Assembly: GCA_014238415.1 (NCBI GenBank)
Contig: JABABA010000013.1
Location: 1 to 64,000, forward strand
Length of the DNA stretch: 64,000 nucleotides
Reading direction: 5' to 3'
Origin: Planctomycetota bacterium
GTDB taxonomy: Bacteria > Planctomycetota > UBA1135 > GCA-002686595
Within the stretch, counting starts at the first letter, position 1; each line of letters opens with the position of its first letter. The notes beneath the pieces were generated by a model, which was given only the letters and a program-made list of their open reading frames with translations, searched no databases and had not been told where the DNA came from. This document shows, in pieces, positions 25,601 through 33,363 of this stretch. The translations under genes and the position numbers were made by a program.

Positions 25601-27290
25601 TCTGCGCCAACAGATGCGTGTGCGGATGCCTTCGTTCCACTTCTATGATGGGGAGGCCGAGTCGATTGCAGACTATTTTGCGGTCAAGGCTCGTCAGGAA
25701 TGGGCGCCCCGCTATGCCCGCACTGCACGGTTGACTCTTGGTCGCAAGGCGAAGCAGGAACTGCTCGATGGATCCACTCCGAACAGTTGGGATCTTGAGA
25801 CCCGATCGAATGAATGGCCTACTGTGCTCACTGTTACGGAGAAGGCCCCAGGACTTTCGTCCGCAGAGGTTGCCGCTGGCGCGGGTCTGACTGCAGACAA
25901 GGTGGAGGCCATCGAGGCGGGTTATGCCCCTGAAGTGGCCGCGAACTTCTCCAAACTCTACGACTGGGCGCGTGCTCAGGGCTTCCGTATGACAGGTCGC
26001 CTGCCCCATGAATACGAGCAGGTGGTGCGTCAGAGTCCGAGTCACCTGGAGGAATTCGCGGAGCGGATCCCGATTGGAGAGAAAGTCGCGGCGGAGGGCG
26101 TCAATTGTTTTGAGTGCCACCAGGGCCCGGATGGTTCCTACCAGAAGGATCCAATTGCCTGGGCCCCGGCTCTGACCAATACCCAGGACCGCTTGCGGGA
26201 GGAGTGGGTGCGTGAGTGGATCTGGAACCCAGCCGCTGTCTATCCAGGGACCTCCATGCCGGACAACTTCTCGGCCCATGAACCCCAGTACCAGGAGCAG
26301 TATCCGGGCTCCAGCAATGGCGCCCAGATTGATGCGATTATGGATTGGCTCTACAACCTGGGTGGCTCAGCCCCATCTCAGGCTGTGGGTCAGTTGAACT
26401 TGGATGCGGTGGACGATGATCAACTGCTGGCGATCTTGCGATCGCGCGGGGTTCAGTTCACCGATATGAGCGACGACAACCAGGTGGGGGAGCCGGTCGA
26501 GGAGCCTGAGATCATCGAGGAGGAAGAGGAAATCGATGAAGAGATGGAAGAGGAAGGACCTGAGCCAGCTGAACCGGAGGTGGAAGAGCCGGAGATGGAA
26601 GAGCCGGAGGTAATGGAGTCAGAGACGCCTGTGGCCGCAGGGAGTCTGGTTGGCCGCGTGGTTTATGATGGAATCGCCCCAACTTTGAAGCCCCTTGTGA
26701 TCAAGCCTGATGCGGCCAAGGGTTGCTGCACTGATGGCTCCACGGTGGACAACACAGATCGAAGCTTGATTGTGAGTGCCGGCGGGGGCATTCAAAATGT
26801 CGTTGTCACCTTGACGGTGCCCGGAGTCAGCGCCCCTGCTCCCGTTGACAAGCATACTATGGATCAGCTCAAGTGCCGTTTCGAACCGCATGTGTCTGTG
26901 GTCCCGGTGGGTACAACCCTCTCCTTTATCAACAGTGACACTGTGTCGCACAATGTTCACACCTATTCCACCAAGAACGATGGTCAGAACAAGACCATTG
27001 CGGCAGGTGGTTCCTATGACATGAGGGTTGACAAGGCGGAGGCCATTACCATCGGCTGTGATATTCATCCCTGGATGAAGAGCTACGCAGTCGTTACCGA
27101 TGCCACCCATTGGGCGGTGACCGATGCTGATGGAAAATTCTCCTTTGTCGGCGTTCCCCCCGGGCAATATCGCATTCAGCTCTGGCATGAGTCCTTGGGC
27201 AAGTCCAAAGAGACCGTCACCGTGACTGCTGCTGGCGGGAGTCTGGAGGCCAAAATGAGCCAAACTTCCGGCCGTCGCCGCCGCCGCTGA
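22608..27290 (+). CDS. Octaheme c-type cytochrome fused to a blue-copper-like domain (1560 residues)
   Basis: The N-terminus has one membrane anchor (WFLFSSAFFLFTMVW), then about 180 residues of likely coiled coil. Eight CXXCH heme sites follow at Cys 257 (CTTCH), 299 (CTSCH), 354 (CVQCH), 384 (CYACH), 504 (CYSCH), 653 (CYSCH), 803 (CVACH) and 1167 (CFECH), in several cytochrome c-like modules. A Glu/Pro-rich acidic linker at about 1300-1340 leads to a C-terminal cupredoxin-like domain with the ligand pattern His (SHNVH) and C-D-I-H-P-W-M, giving Cys, His and Met as in plastocyanin-type centres. The protein ends in RRRRR. It follows the Rieske and cytochrome b genes, so it should accept electrons from quinol oxidation. 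No close described relative comes to mind for this full architecture. Confidence 0.85.
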   Translation: MADRGDTLYHIPSMNRWFLFSSAFFLFTMVWTVLDDASPEWKNYQREFRNMELEKAEAALEGLAEEGLIDQEAALQATVDVAQAALDAQGDRIGELEAEYYAASEAHRELETEYKSGSANVKWMIFNYERDAVLKTPSEVADALEEIELTLKANNGIGERVEALAEAKDALAGELEDLRQALVDADKDLATATTDLVRVREKIESLDPAGIAEQLAMAVRDMPGLDFVGPNLKVHKYVLDGIDLDLNFTKKPRIDMCTTCHMGIDREGFEDAPQPFTTHPDLDLYLTSKSPHPAKVVGCTSCHRGSGESLSFQHADHRPSDAAEEAAWEDEYHWHKQHHWDYPMLADKHTEAGCVQCHKTSMELIAPDAPDLTEGYRLVERYGCYACHKIDWFPTNRRPGPSLLGMRGKLQPDWVESWIAHPREFRPTTWMPQVFHLENYPANEEVVVSEYGQGRSIMGGEWNDNAVAAITEFLFANHEEKDFPPLPLVGDAERGREVMNLVGCYSCHNTEPYEGEESVTNNLSEQPGRYNQHGPNLRGVNTKVSAEWLFAWIKDPKAYWGGTQMPNLRLNDRDAADITAYIMEDPDGIFGETPDGWSVERKSFNREVLEEQARWFFQKEGRAGLAARFVGEWAEDTALAAAVGKAFVMNQGCYSCHEISGMGAMMPIGAELTKWASKTVDKLDFGMSYEHDPGQKKIHLADDIVAQAKNQTTQDLPWLDHHYKDGWLKRKLAHPRSFDIDKVKNPKERLRMPWFDFTDDQIDSIATFILGLVNDDVPGQAMHPSADKLAFDAGARAVRQKNCVACHVIDQPRITFEDSAGHERTITANFKNLPDELAPPVIRSMEDFARVRADWEEYYQDDYEEGLEVIDVTLLDVHPDVGAPNESVEIPVDKLRAVQPSYGGDFVEQVRSYYAGGVMVANPDYDPDDEDSYPSDPWTWLADDDGNPLVEDIDGVGRFYQETEVSKLRWTFAPPVLTNEGHKLQRDWFYSFLQDPYPLRQQMRVRMPSFHFYDGEAESIADYFAVKARQEWAPRYARTARLTLGRKAKQELLDGSTPNSWDLETRSNEWPTVLTVTEKAPGLSSAEVAAGAGLTADKVEAIEAGYAPEVAANFSKLYDWARAQGFRMTGRLPHEYEQVVRQSPSHLEEFAERIPIGEKVAAEGVNCFECHQGPDGSYQKDPIAWAPALTNTQDRLREEWVREWIWNPAAVYPGTSMPDNFSAHEPQYQEQYPGSSNGAQIDAIMDWLYNLGGSAPSQAVGQLNLDAVDDDQLLAILRSRGVQFTDMSDDNQVGEPVEEPEIIEEEEEIDEEMEEEGPEPAEPEVEEPEMEEPEVMESETPVAAGSLVGRVVYDGIAPTLKPLVIKPDAAKGCCTDGSTVDNTDRSLIVSAGGGIQNVVVTLTVPGVSAPAPVDKHTMDQLKCRFEPHVSVVPVGTTLSFINSDTVSHNVHTYSTKNDGQNKTIAAGGSYDMRVDKAEAITIGCDIHPWMKSYAVVTDATHWAVTDADGKFSFVGVPPGQYRIQLWHESLGKSKETVTVTAAGGSLEAKMSQTSGRRRRR

Positions 27291-27568
27291 TCGGGGTGTC
27301 GATCTGCCACATCCCTGCGGGCGGCGGTCCACTCTGAACGCCTTCCTGCATTGTTCTTCGGACGGCGTTGCAGGCAGCTGCGTCCCCCTGTCGCAGGTTG
27401 CAGTTGCAATCGTGAGCGAATTGGCAGAATTCGCCTTGGGTTGACATGCAGCAGGGTAATTCTTCCGCTTAGAGACTCCCGTTCCCCACGGATCTGTGCG
27501 ATAGAATAGTGCGCGGATTCGCTAGAGGGAAAGCCCTCTGATATCACCCATAGCAAAACCCTGAACTC

Positions 27569-28315
27569 ATGAAGATCACCCCTATCCTCGCGCTGGCCGC
27601 CAGCGCCACCATCGCCTTGACCCTGGCGATCGCGAACAGTGACACCTCAGCACCAGTTGCTGGCAAGGTCCACGGACGAATCGTCTTTGACGGGAAAGTG
27701 GAAGCTCCCAAGCCCCTCAAGATCAAGGCCGATCAGGCCAAGGGCTGCTGCGCTGATGGCTCTGTTGTCGACCCTGTGAATCGCAGTCTTTTGATCGGTG
27801 CTGACAAGGGCATCGCCAACGTGGTCATCACCATGTCGGTGGCGGGAGCCAAAGTCGAGGTTCCGAAGGAGCCCATTGTGCTTGACCAACAGAAGTGCCG
27901 ATTCGAGCCGCATGTGTCCATCGTTCCCACTGGCGCAATGCTTCGGTTCGCCAACAGCGATGGAGTGTCCCACAATGTGCACACCTACTCGATCAAGAAC
28001 GACCCGCTCAACAAGACCGTCGCTGCCAAGGGAAAGATCGACATGAAGGTTACTAAGGCAGAGCCGATCACCATCGGCTGTGACATTCATCCCTGGATGA
28101 AGAGCTACGCCTTTGTGACCGATGACACCCACTGGTCCCTGTCGGATGCCAGCGGCCGTTTCTCAATCGATGGTGTGCCTCCCGGTGAGTACAAGCTGTC
28201 CATCTGGCATGAGACCCTTGGCAAGGCCAAGGCGACCGTGACGGTCAAGGCCGACCTCAGCAGCGAGGCAGTCGAAGTCAAGATGGGCAAGAAGAAGAAG
28301 CGTCGTCGCCGCTGA
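27569..28315 (+). CDS. Secreted blue-copper-like (cupredoxin) protein, paralogue of the octaheme C-terminal domain
   Basis: A 248-residue protein with a Sec signal peptide (ATIALTLAIANS region). Its body is collinear with residues about 1345-1560 of the preceding giant cytochrome: shared blocks are KGCCADGS, QKCRFEPHVSIVPTG, DGVSHNVHTYS, TIGCDIHPWMKSYAFVTD and GVPPGEYKLSIWHETLGK. The likely copper ligands are His in SHNVH and Cys, His and Met in C-D-I-H-P-W-M. The tail is KKKKRRRR-like, as in the paralogue. The fold resembles the methylamine-utilisation or plastocyanin-like cupredoxins. As the last gene before the terminator it may be a mobile electron carrier for the complex. Gap to the upstream gene is 278 bp. 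Confidence 0.82.
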   Translation: MKITPILALAASATIALTLAIANSDTSAPVAGKVHGRIVFDGKVEAPKPLKIKADQAKGCCADGSVVDPVNRSLLIGADKGIANVVITMSVAGAKVEVPKEPIVLDQQKCRFEPHVSIVPTGAMLRFANSDGVSHNVHTYSIKNDPLNKTVAAKGKIDMKVTKAEPITIGCDIHPWMKSYAFVTDDTHWSLSDASGRFSIDGVPPGEYKLSIWHETLGKAKATVTVKADLSSEAVEVKMGKKKKRRRR

Positions 28316-28340
28316 GTTCTAGTGACTTAAGTCATTGAGA

Positions 28341-28371
28341 GAGGCGTCTTCCCTTTGGGGGAAGGCGCCTC
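28341..28371. terminator. Rho-independent terminator closing the bc-type complex block
   Basis: GAGGCGTCTTCCC pairs with GGGGAAGGCGCCTC (one G-T pair) around a TTTG-like loop, followed by TTGCTATGG. It sits between two convergent genes (cupredoxin on plus, acyltransferase on minus), so it may work both ways. A 12-bp palindrome TGACTTAAGTCA lies just before it at 28323-28334. Confidence 0.7.
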
Positions 28372-28415
28372 TTGCTATGGTGTGAGACCATGCGCGACGC
28401 CTAGCGCCCTATCCG

Positions 28416-30092
28416 TCAGTCTGCGGATGACAACTCCTGAGCCCGGCGCTTGCGTGGGCCATTCAAGAATGTACCGATTGGGGTGTAGCGTACGAATAGC
28501 TGGTAGCTAAGCAAGAGTACGAGCGTCACGGCCGCGCACACGAGCGGGAACTTGAGGAAGGGCGAGAGCGGCCAGTCCTTGACGAATGACTGCGCGATGA
28601 GGATCAGGGGCAGGTGGGCAAGGTAGAGCCAGTAGGAGGAGTCAGACATGTAGCGCATCCAACGGCGTTCTCGCCCGCAGAACATCCGAAAGAGACCCAT
28701 CAGGCCGAAGATCATCAGCCAGGCGAAAACCACCTGCACCGCGGAGCCACATAGGTGGTGTAGGCCCTCCGGAATCGCCTCCAGGCTCCAGGTAGGCTTG
28801 ACTGAGAGTTCCATGCCGAGAGGAAAGATTACAAGGATGGCCAGCGGCAAGCTGATCCACCATCTGCTTCCGACTTCTCTCCCTGAACCTTTGGCGTCGT
28901 GATAGAACGCGCCGAAGAAAAAGAAGATTGCGTAGTAGAACAGCAGGTGGGGGAAGGGCAGCCAACCCGTGGATGTATCGGGGCCGAAGCCCGGCAATTC
29001 GCCACCCGAGTGCATCACGAGCTGGGGCAGTAGTGTCAATGGAAGCAACCACAGGTAGCGCAGAGGGGACAGTATCAGCCAGTCTGGGAGACTCTTCAGA
29101 TGCGTAACGGTGGCCAACAGGGCATACAGGGAGAACGCCATCACCAGCCAACACAGGAACCACAGAAACCATAGGTGTCCGAAGACGTCCTTCAAGAAAA
29201 GACCCTTGATCCAAGCGTCCGTGCTGGTTTCGGTGACGCGGCCGCCGAGGGCAGTGATGATCGCCGGCCGATCCGCTTCGATTTGGGCGAGATGCACGTC
29301 GAGCTGCATGATCCCAACCAGAAACACTGTGAGCCTCTCGATCTCTTTTCCCCATGGGTGCAAGACCGTGTCGAGTGGCGTTTCGCCCTTGTCGTTCTTC
29401 AGTCTGGGGTTTGCCCCGGATTCAAGCAGGAGCTTCACCGTCTCGGGTTCCCCTAAAAAGGCCGCCCAATGCAAAGGAGTCCCTCCATCCGCAGATTGGA
29501 TGTTGACTTCCGCGCCGCCGACCAGAAGCGCTTCTACGATCTCGCGATGGTTCGAAACGGCGGCCCAGTGAAGCGCGCTCGACTGATCCTCTGCTTGATC
29601 GTTCGCATCGGTTCCTTGGGTTAGCAGCGTCTCTACGCCCTTGAGGTCTCCACGGCGTGCGAGGTCGATGAGCCCTGCAGTGTCTTTAGCCGTCTCGCTT
29701 TGCTTGGGTTGTTCCCGTATGAACTCCTTCTGCAAAGACGCGAATTCGCCCGCCATGTGATTGAGTGGCACGATTGAGAAGAGGCCCACCATGCACGGCA
29801 GGAACACCCGTAAGAAGCGCTGCCTGAGAGTGGAAAAGAGGCCACGCCGTCGCCAGAGCATCGCCGTGAAAAAGCCACTCATGACGAAGAACACCGGCAT
29901 GCGGAATCCATGCACAAAGAAGAAGAAGCTACCGAAGGCGGTGTGCTGCTCGCTGTCCTGAACGATCCAAGGAAAAGGGACAAAGGAGAGCGCACCGTGC
30001 AGCGCGATGCCGAGCAACATCGCCACTGCCCTCAGCGCGTCTAGGTCGTGGTAGCGAGCGGCCTCTTTTCCGTTGGAGTTTCTCATGCCCAT
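28416..30092 (-). CDS. Acyltransferase-3 family membrane protein with inserted ankyrin repeats
   Basis: A 558-residue protein. The N-terminal part has the acyltransferase-3 (OafA/glucans biosynthesis MdoC) start: YHDLDALRAVAMLLGIALH, then FRMPVFFVMSGFF and an R-R-rich loop. At about residues 137-245 there are ankyrin repeats: LIDLARRGDLKGVETLLTQG, SALHWAAVSNHREIVEALL and TPLHWAAFLGEPETVKLLLE, with the consensus TPLHWAA. The membrane domain then resumes with about seven spans to a basic C-terminus. The insertion falls in a loop after the second or third span, so the repeats sit on one face of the membrane. This combination is unusual. Acyltransferase-3 enzymes acylate or succinylate exported polysaccharides; the ankyrins may dock a partner. 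Start at M1 (30092) or M3. Confidence 0.78.
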   Translation of the reverse strand: MGMRNSNGKEAARYHDLDALRAVAMLLGIALHGALSFVPFPWIVQDSEQHTAFGSFFFFVHGFRMPVFFVMSGFFTAMLWRRRGLFSTLRQRFLRVFLPCMVGLFSIVPLNHMAGEFASLQKEFIREQPKQSETAKDTAGLIDLARRGDLKGVETLLTQGTDANDQAEDQSSALHWAAVSNHREIVEALLVGGAEVNIQSADGGTPLHWAAFLGEPETVKLLLESGANPRLKNDKGETPLDTVLHPWGKEIERLTVFLVGIMQLDVHLAQIEADRPAIITALGGRVTETSTDAWIKGLFLKDVFGHLWFLWFLCWLVMAFSLYALLATVTHLKSLPDWLILSPLRYLWLLPLTLLPQLVMHSGGELPGFGPDTSTGWLPFPHLLFYYAIFFFFGAFYHDAKGSGREVGSRWWISLPLAILVIFPLGMELSVKPTWSLEAIPEGLHHLCGSAVQVVFAWLMIFGLMGLFRMFCGRERRWMRYMSDSSYWLYLAHLPLILIAQSFVKDWPLSPFLKFPLVCAAVTLVLLLSYQLFVRYTPIGTFLNGPRKRRAQELSSAD

Positions 30093-30307
30093 CTCGCCAC
30101 CAGCACCTCCTTGGTTGCTTGGAGTGTAAGAACTAGAATAGGTGCTCCAGAGGCATGTGTCCCAGAGGAATATCGCAAACTTGGCACTCCCTCAATAGGC
30201 TCAGGTCTGGCACATCCGGTTCACGCGATCCTCGTGCGCTACCACAATTGTGGCTACTTCCCAAAGGGACAGGGGGATCTCATCTGGCGAGTCTGAGAGG
30301 GCAGGGC

Positions 30308-31168
30308 ATGCAGGCCTTGGCCGGGGTATTATTCCCTAGCGCTCTCCCATGTCCTCTCTATCTGCTGCATTCGATTGCGGGAGACTTGGACACCATGGGA
30401 AATCTAGCGGCCAAAGTGCCTGGCCGCAGGGTCTTTGGGTTGCAACAGTCATTTGGCCAGCAGGAATTGGAAGGTGCATCGATTGAGTCCCTGGCGGGCT
30501 ACTATGTGCAGGCGCTCTTGAAACATCGTCCGGAGGGTGCTTTCAGTTTGGCGGGTCATTCCTATGGGGCCCGCGTCGCCTATGAGATCGCGCGCCAGTT
30601 GACTGATCAGGGACGTGAAGTGCATCTGCTGGGTATTTTTGACAGTTGGCCCAAGACTCCCGCGCGCGCCTCTGTACTTGAGGGAGTTCAGGCCTTTCCC
30701 GCATTCGTGGTCAATCTGCCCCGCTGGATTCGCGACGATCTACTGACCCGCAATCCTGTGTTTCTCGCGCGGCGTGTTGGGCGGAGGGTGCATTCCCTGA
30801 GCAAGCGTGTTCGGACGCGGCTCTCGCTCAAGCCCCGGCGGGCTCTGGAATTGGAAGACTACTTCGACTTGCAGGGACTGTCTGAGCAGGTGATCAAGCG
30901 CAAGCAATCCAACTTGAGTGCTTGGTCCCAGTTCCAGCCCCATGACTATCGCGGTCGTATCACTTTCTTCCAGGCTCGCACGCGGCCTCTCTTCCATTCC
31001 CATTTGGACCGAGAAGGGGGTTGGACTCCCTATGCGGAGCAGGGCGTCGAGGTCCACATTGTGCGGGGGCGACACACCAACATGATCTCTGACCCCCATG
31101 CGGAGGCCCTTGGAATCTTGTTGGGAGACCTCTTGGACCGATCCCGCGCGGAACTCAAGAAAGCCTGA
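30308..31168 (+). CDS. Type II-like thioesterase (alpha/beta hydrolase)
   Basis: The start is ATG 30308 (MQALAGVLFPSALPCP); the frame extends to 30155 with no domain content. The 286-residue protein has the thioesterase core of NRPS/PKS type: LYLLHSIAGDLDT, then VFGLQQ, SIESLAGYYVQALL and the nucleophile elbow GHSYGA (Ser in G-x-S-x-G), followed by ARVAYEIARQL. GIFDSWP supplies a candidate Asp and GRHTNM a candidate His near the end. Such proteins release or edit acyl chains from carrier proteins. No NRPS or PKS is in the window, so the partner is unknown. It diverges from the acyltransferase gene, with 215 bp between. Confidence 0.78.
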   Translation: MQALAGVLFPSALPCPLYLLHSIAGDLDTMGNLAAKVPGRRVFGLQQSFGQQELEGASIESLAGYYVQALLKHRPEGAFSLAGHSYGARVAYEIARQLTDQGREVHLLGIFDSWPKTPARASVLEGVQAFPAFVVNLPRWIRDDLLTRNPVFLARRVGRRVHSLSKRVRTRLSLKPRRALELEDYFDLQGLSEQVIKRKQSNLSAWSQFQPHDYRGRITFFQARTRPLFHSHLDREGGWTPYAEQGVEVHIVRGRHTNMISDPHAEALGILLGDLLDRSRAELKKA

Positions 31169-31367
31169 TCGAGACCCCAGATGCCTTTGTTTTATTGCGG
31201 GGGTCGGGGTCGTGAATCCGGTGTACTTTTGGGGCCTTATTGGCTGGTAAATGGTGCTAATGGGGCTCTTGTGTAAAGATTGCCGATAAGTTCCCCGAAA
31301 GCTGTCTTGCAGGCCAACATGGACGCCGACATGCGTACTTATCCGCTTGTCCTCTGCCTCTGAATTC

Positions 31368-33281
31368 ATGATCTCTACAATTCCCTTACTGGCCCTCGCG
31401 GCCTTGGTCTTCCCCGCTTCCCAGGACAACGGCACCGATGCCGCTCTCTGGTTCCCTACGGCTTCCACTGGAAACACCGTCGAGCTGGCGGTCAGCCTGA
31501 CCGATGCGCTTCCCGGCTACGATGTCAGCGAGTACACAGAGGTTCCCGCTTGCGACGAGCGAGGATACCTGGGCATCTACATGGATGTCACTGATCGTGG
31601 CATCGTTGTCAACGGCGTCATGCCCGGCAGTCCGGCAGAAAAAGCCGGTCTGGCAGAGGGCGACCTGATCGTCTTGATCGGGCAGCTTGATTTCCGCAAG
31701 GAGGGTTCAATCGAGGAGCTGGAAAAGCTCAAGGCTGGCTCAGAGGTAGTTGTGCGCGGCGCACGAAAACGCGAGCGCTTCAGTCACACCGTGACCCTCG
31801 CAACCGGGGCGGACATTGGCTTATCCGGTGAAGAGTCCAAAGAGGCGGCTCCCAGGGTTTCTGTGCCCATGGTACCGATGATTGTCAAGGCTGACCCCAA
31901 CAAGCCCTGGATCAAGGTCACCAGTCCTTCGGAAATTGAAAAGAAGAGAGCCGAGGCAGGCCGCGTCCGCGAGGAGATTCGAAAGCTCGAAAAGGAAATT
32001 GAATCTGTCGAGTCAGCCTCCGAGGGCGTGCGTATCCGGCGCTTGCGCCGCAGCGACGACAGCGACAACACCGAACACGGTGGCATCTGGATCGAAAATG
32101 AAGAAGGGCATGGAAATCGCTCTGAAATCGAGGTCGAGAGAGTCATCGAAGGCAGAGACTTGCAGTTCCATGGCTCGTCTGATGATGTACACACGGAAGT
32201 CTGGGTCAAGGGGCCTGGCGACTCGCAGCCCCGCCGGGTCAGTGGGTCTGGAAGTGATCATGAAGGTCTCGTGCGTCGACTGCGCAGGGGAGGTGTGGAT
32301 GCTCTGCAAGAGGAGCCCATCGAGCTGAAGATTCGCGAACTGCTCGGCGATCTCCATGGCGAGATCGAGATCCATGTCGATGTGGATACCGAAGAAGGCG
32401 AAGCCGGCCCCAGGGCTCGCTTCCGTCGAGAGGTGCGCATGGGCGATGGCGAAGAGGGTGGTCACGTTTTCCGCATGCGGCCTTTGAAGGAAGGAGCCGG
32501 AGGGGGTGATCGCCGGCACATGGTGCTGGAGATGATTGGCTCCGGGGAATGCGAAGATGAGTCTTGCGAAGGGTGCGAGGACTGCCGAGAAGGCGATTCT
32601 TCTCGGCAACGCAGATTCGTTATTGATTTGCACGGAGAAGGCCGCGAAGGAAATAGGTTGTTCTTTGGTGGCCCGGAAGGTCATGACGCAGGCGGTGACG
32701 GTCCGCATGCTCCTCACGACGCCCATGATTCCCGGGGTCCTCATCGTGAGCATGGTCATGACGCAGGCGGTGACGGTCCGCATGCTCCTCACGACGCCCA
32801 TGATTCCCGGGGTCCTCATCGTGAGCATGGTCAATGGAGGCGTACCGGCATGCCACCTTTTGGGATGACCATGCGCTGCCCTGCCATGCGTGGCTTCCAG
32901 TCTCATCGCTCAGGGGGAAATGGACCCAGCGAGGCAGATGAGCTTCGTCATCAAATCGAAGAACTTCGTATTCAAATCGGAGAACTCAATAATGAGGTGG
33001 GAGACCTGCGCAGTACCATGATTCGCATGCGTATCGCTATCGGTGAGCGCATGCAGCAGTCGGATCGACGTCAGGAATCCGACCAGGTGCGAGGCAGGGA
33101 TCGCGATCAAGGCAATGATCGTCGTGAGCGCATGGATCGCGGCCGAGACAACGATCGTCGTGAGCGCACGGATCGCGGCCGAGACAACGATCATCGTGAG
33201 CGCACGGATCGCCGCCGGGACAACGATGAGCGCGAGCGCAATGGCCGACGTCGGCAACGCTCGGACAGGCGAGATGGCTGA
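31368..33281 (+). CDS. Secreted PDZ-domain protein with His/Asp-rich and Arg-rich repeats
   Basis: The start is ATG 31368 (MISTIPLLALAALVFPASQ), a signal peptide. Residues about 66-145 hold a PDZ domain (LGIYMDVTDRGIVVNG, PGSPAEKAGLAEGDLIV, LKAGSEVVVRGARK). Next is a charged helical segment (REEIRKLEKEIESVES). The rest is low complexity: a perfectly duplicated 25-residue unit rich in His, Asp and Gly at 32682-32831, a coiled coil (IEELRIQIGELNNEVGDLR), and a tail of four 12-residue Arg-rich units at 33114-33257 (DRRERTDRGRD and variants). The charge composition suggests binding of metals or polyanions. Function unknown; it is not a protease, since no catalytic domain is present. Confidence 0.7.
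   Translation: MISTIPLLALAALVFPASQDNGTDAALWFPTASTGNTVELAVSLTDALPGYDVSEYTEVPACDERGYLGIYMDVTDRGIVVNGVMPGSPAEKAGLAEGDLIVLIGQLDFRKEGSIEELEKLKAGSEVVVRGARKRERFSHTVTLATGADIGLSGEESKEAAPRVSVPMVPMIVKADPNKPWIKVTSPSEIEKKRAEAGRVREEIRKLEKEIESVESASEGVRIRRLRRSDDSDNTEHGGIWIENEEGHGNRSEIEVERVIEGRDLQFHGSSDDVHTEVWVKGPGDSQPRRVSGSGSDHEGLVRRLRRGGVDALQEEPIELKIRELLGDLHGEIEIHVDVDTEEGEAGPRARFRREVRMGDGEEGGHVFRMRPLKEGAGGGDRRHMVLEMIGSGECEDESCEGCEDCREGDSSRQRRFVIDLHGEGREGNRLFFGGPEGHDAGGDGPHAPHDAHDSRGPHREHGHDAGGDGPHAPHDAHDSRGPHREHGQWRRTGMPPFGMTMRCPAMRGFQSHRSGGNGPSEADELRHQIEELRIQIGELNNEVGDLRSTMIRMRIAIGERMQQSDRRQESDQVRGRDRDQGNDRRERMDRGRDNDRRERTDRGRDNDHRERTDRRRDNDERERNGRRRQRSDRRDG
32682..32831 (+). repeat. Perfect 75-bp tandem duplication inside the PDZ gene
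   Basis: Two identical 75-bp units lie head to tail at 32682-32756 and 32757-32831. They encode the 25-residue unit HDAGGDGPHAPHDAHDS... twice. Perfect identity shows a very recent duplication that keeps the frame. Confidence 0.95.
33114..33257 (+). repeat. Four 36-bp tandem units coding for an Arg-rich tail
   Basis: Four 36-bp units encode NDRRERMDRGRD, NDRRERTDRGRD, NDHRERTDRRRD and NDERERNGRRRQ. The units drift progressively, so this array is older than the 75-bp duplication in the same gene. Confidence 0.85.
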
Positions 33282-33303
33282 GAGGTTGCAATGATCCAAG
33301 CAG

Positions 33304-33336
33304 ACGGCCCGTCTCTCCGATGGAGAGACGGGCCGT
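33304..33336. terminator. Strong rho-independent terminator
   Basis: A perfect 15-bp stem, ACGGCCCGTCTCTCC / GGAGAGACGGGCCGT, with loop GAT, followed by CCTGTTCTTT on the plus strand. It lies 23 bp after the PDZ gene and 28 bp from the end of the convergent gene at 33364, so it probably serves both. Confidence 0.85.
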
Positions 33337-33363
33337 CCTGTTCTTTGGGGTCAAAAGCAGTCG

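Noticed and set aside
24897-26279. Minus-strand ORF of 460 codons
   Set aside because: It is a shadow of the giant multiheme gene, which carries heme motifs on the plus strand.
32682-32831. Tandem repeats considered as a CRISPR array
   Set aside because: The units are contiguous coding repeats in frame with a PDZ protein, with no spacers and no cas genes.
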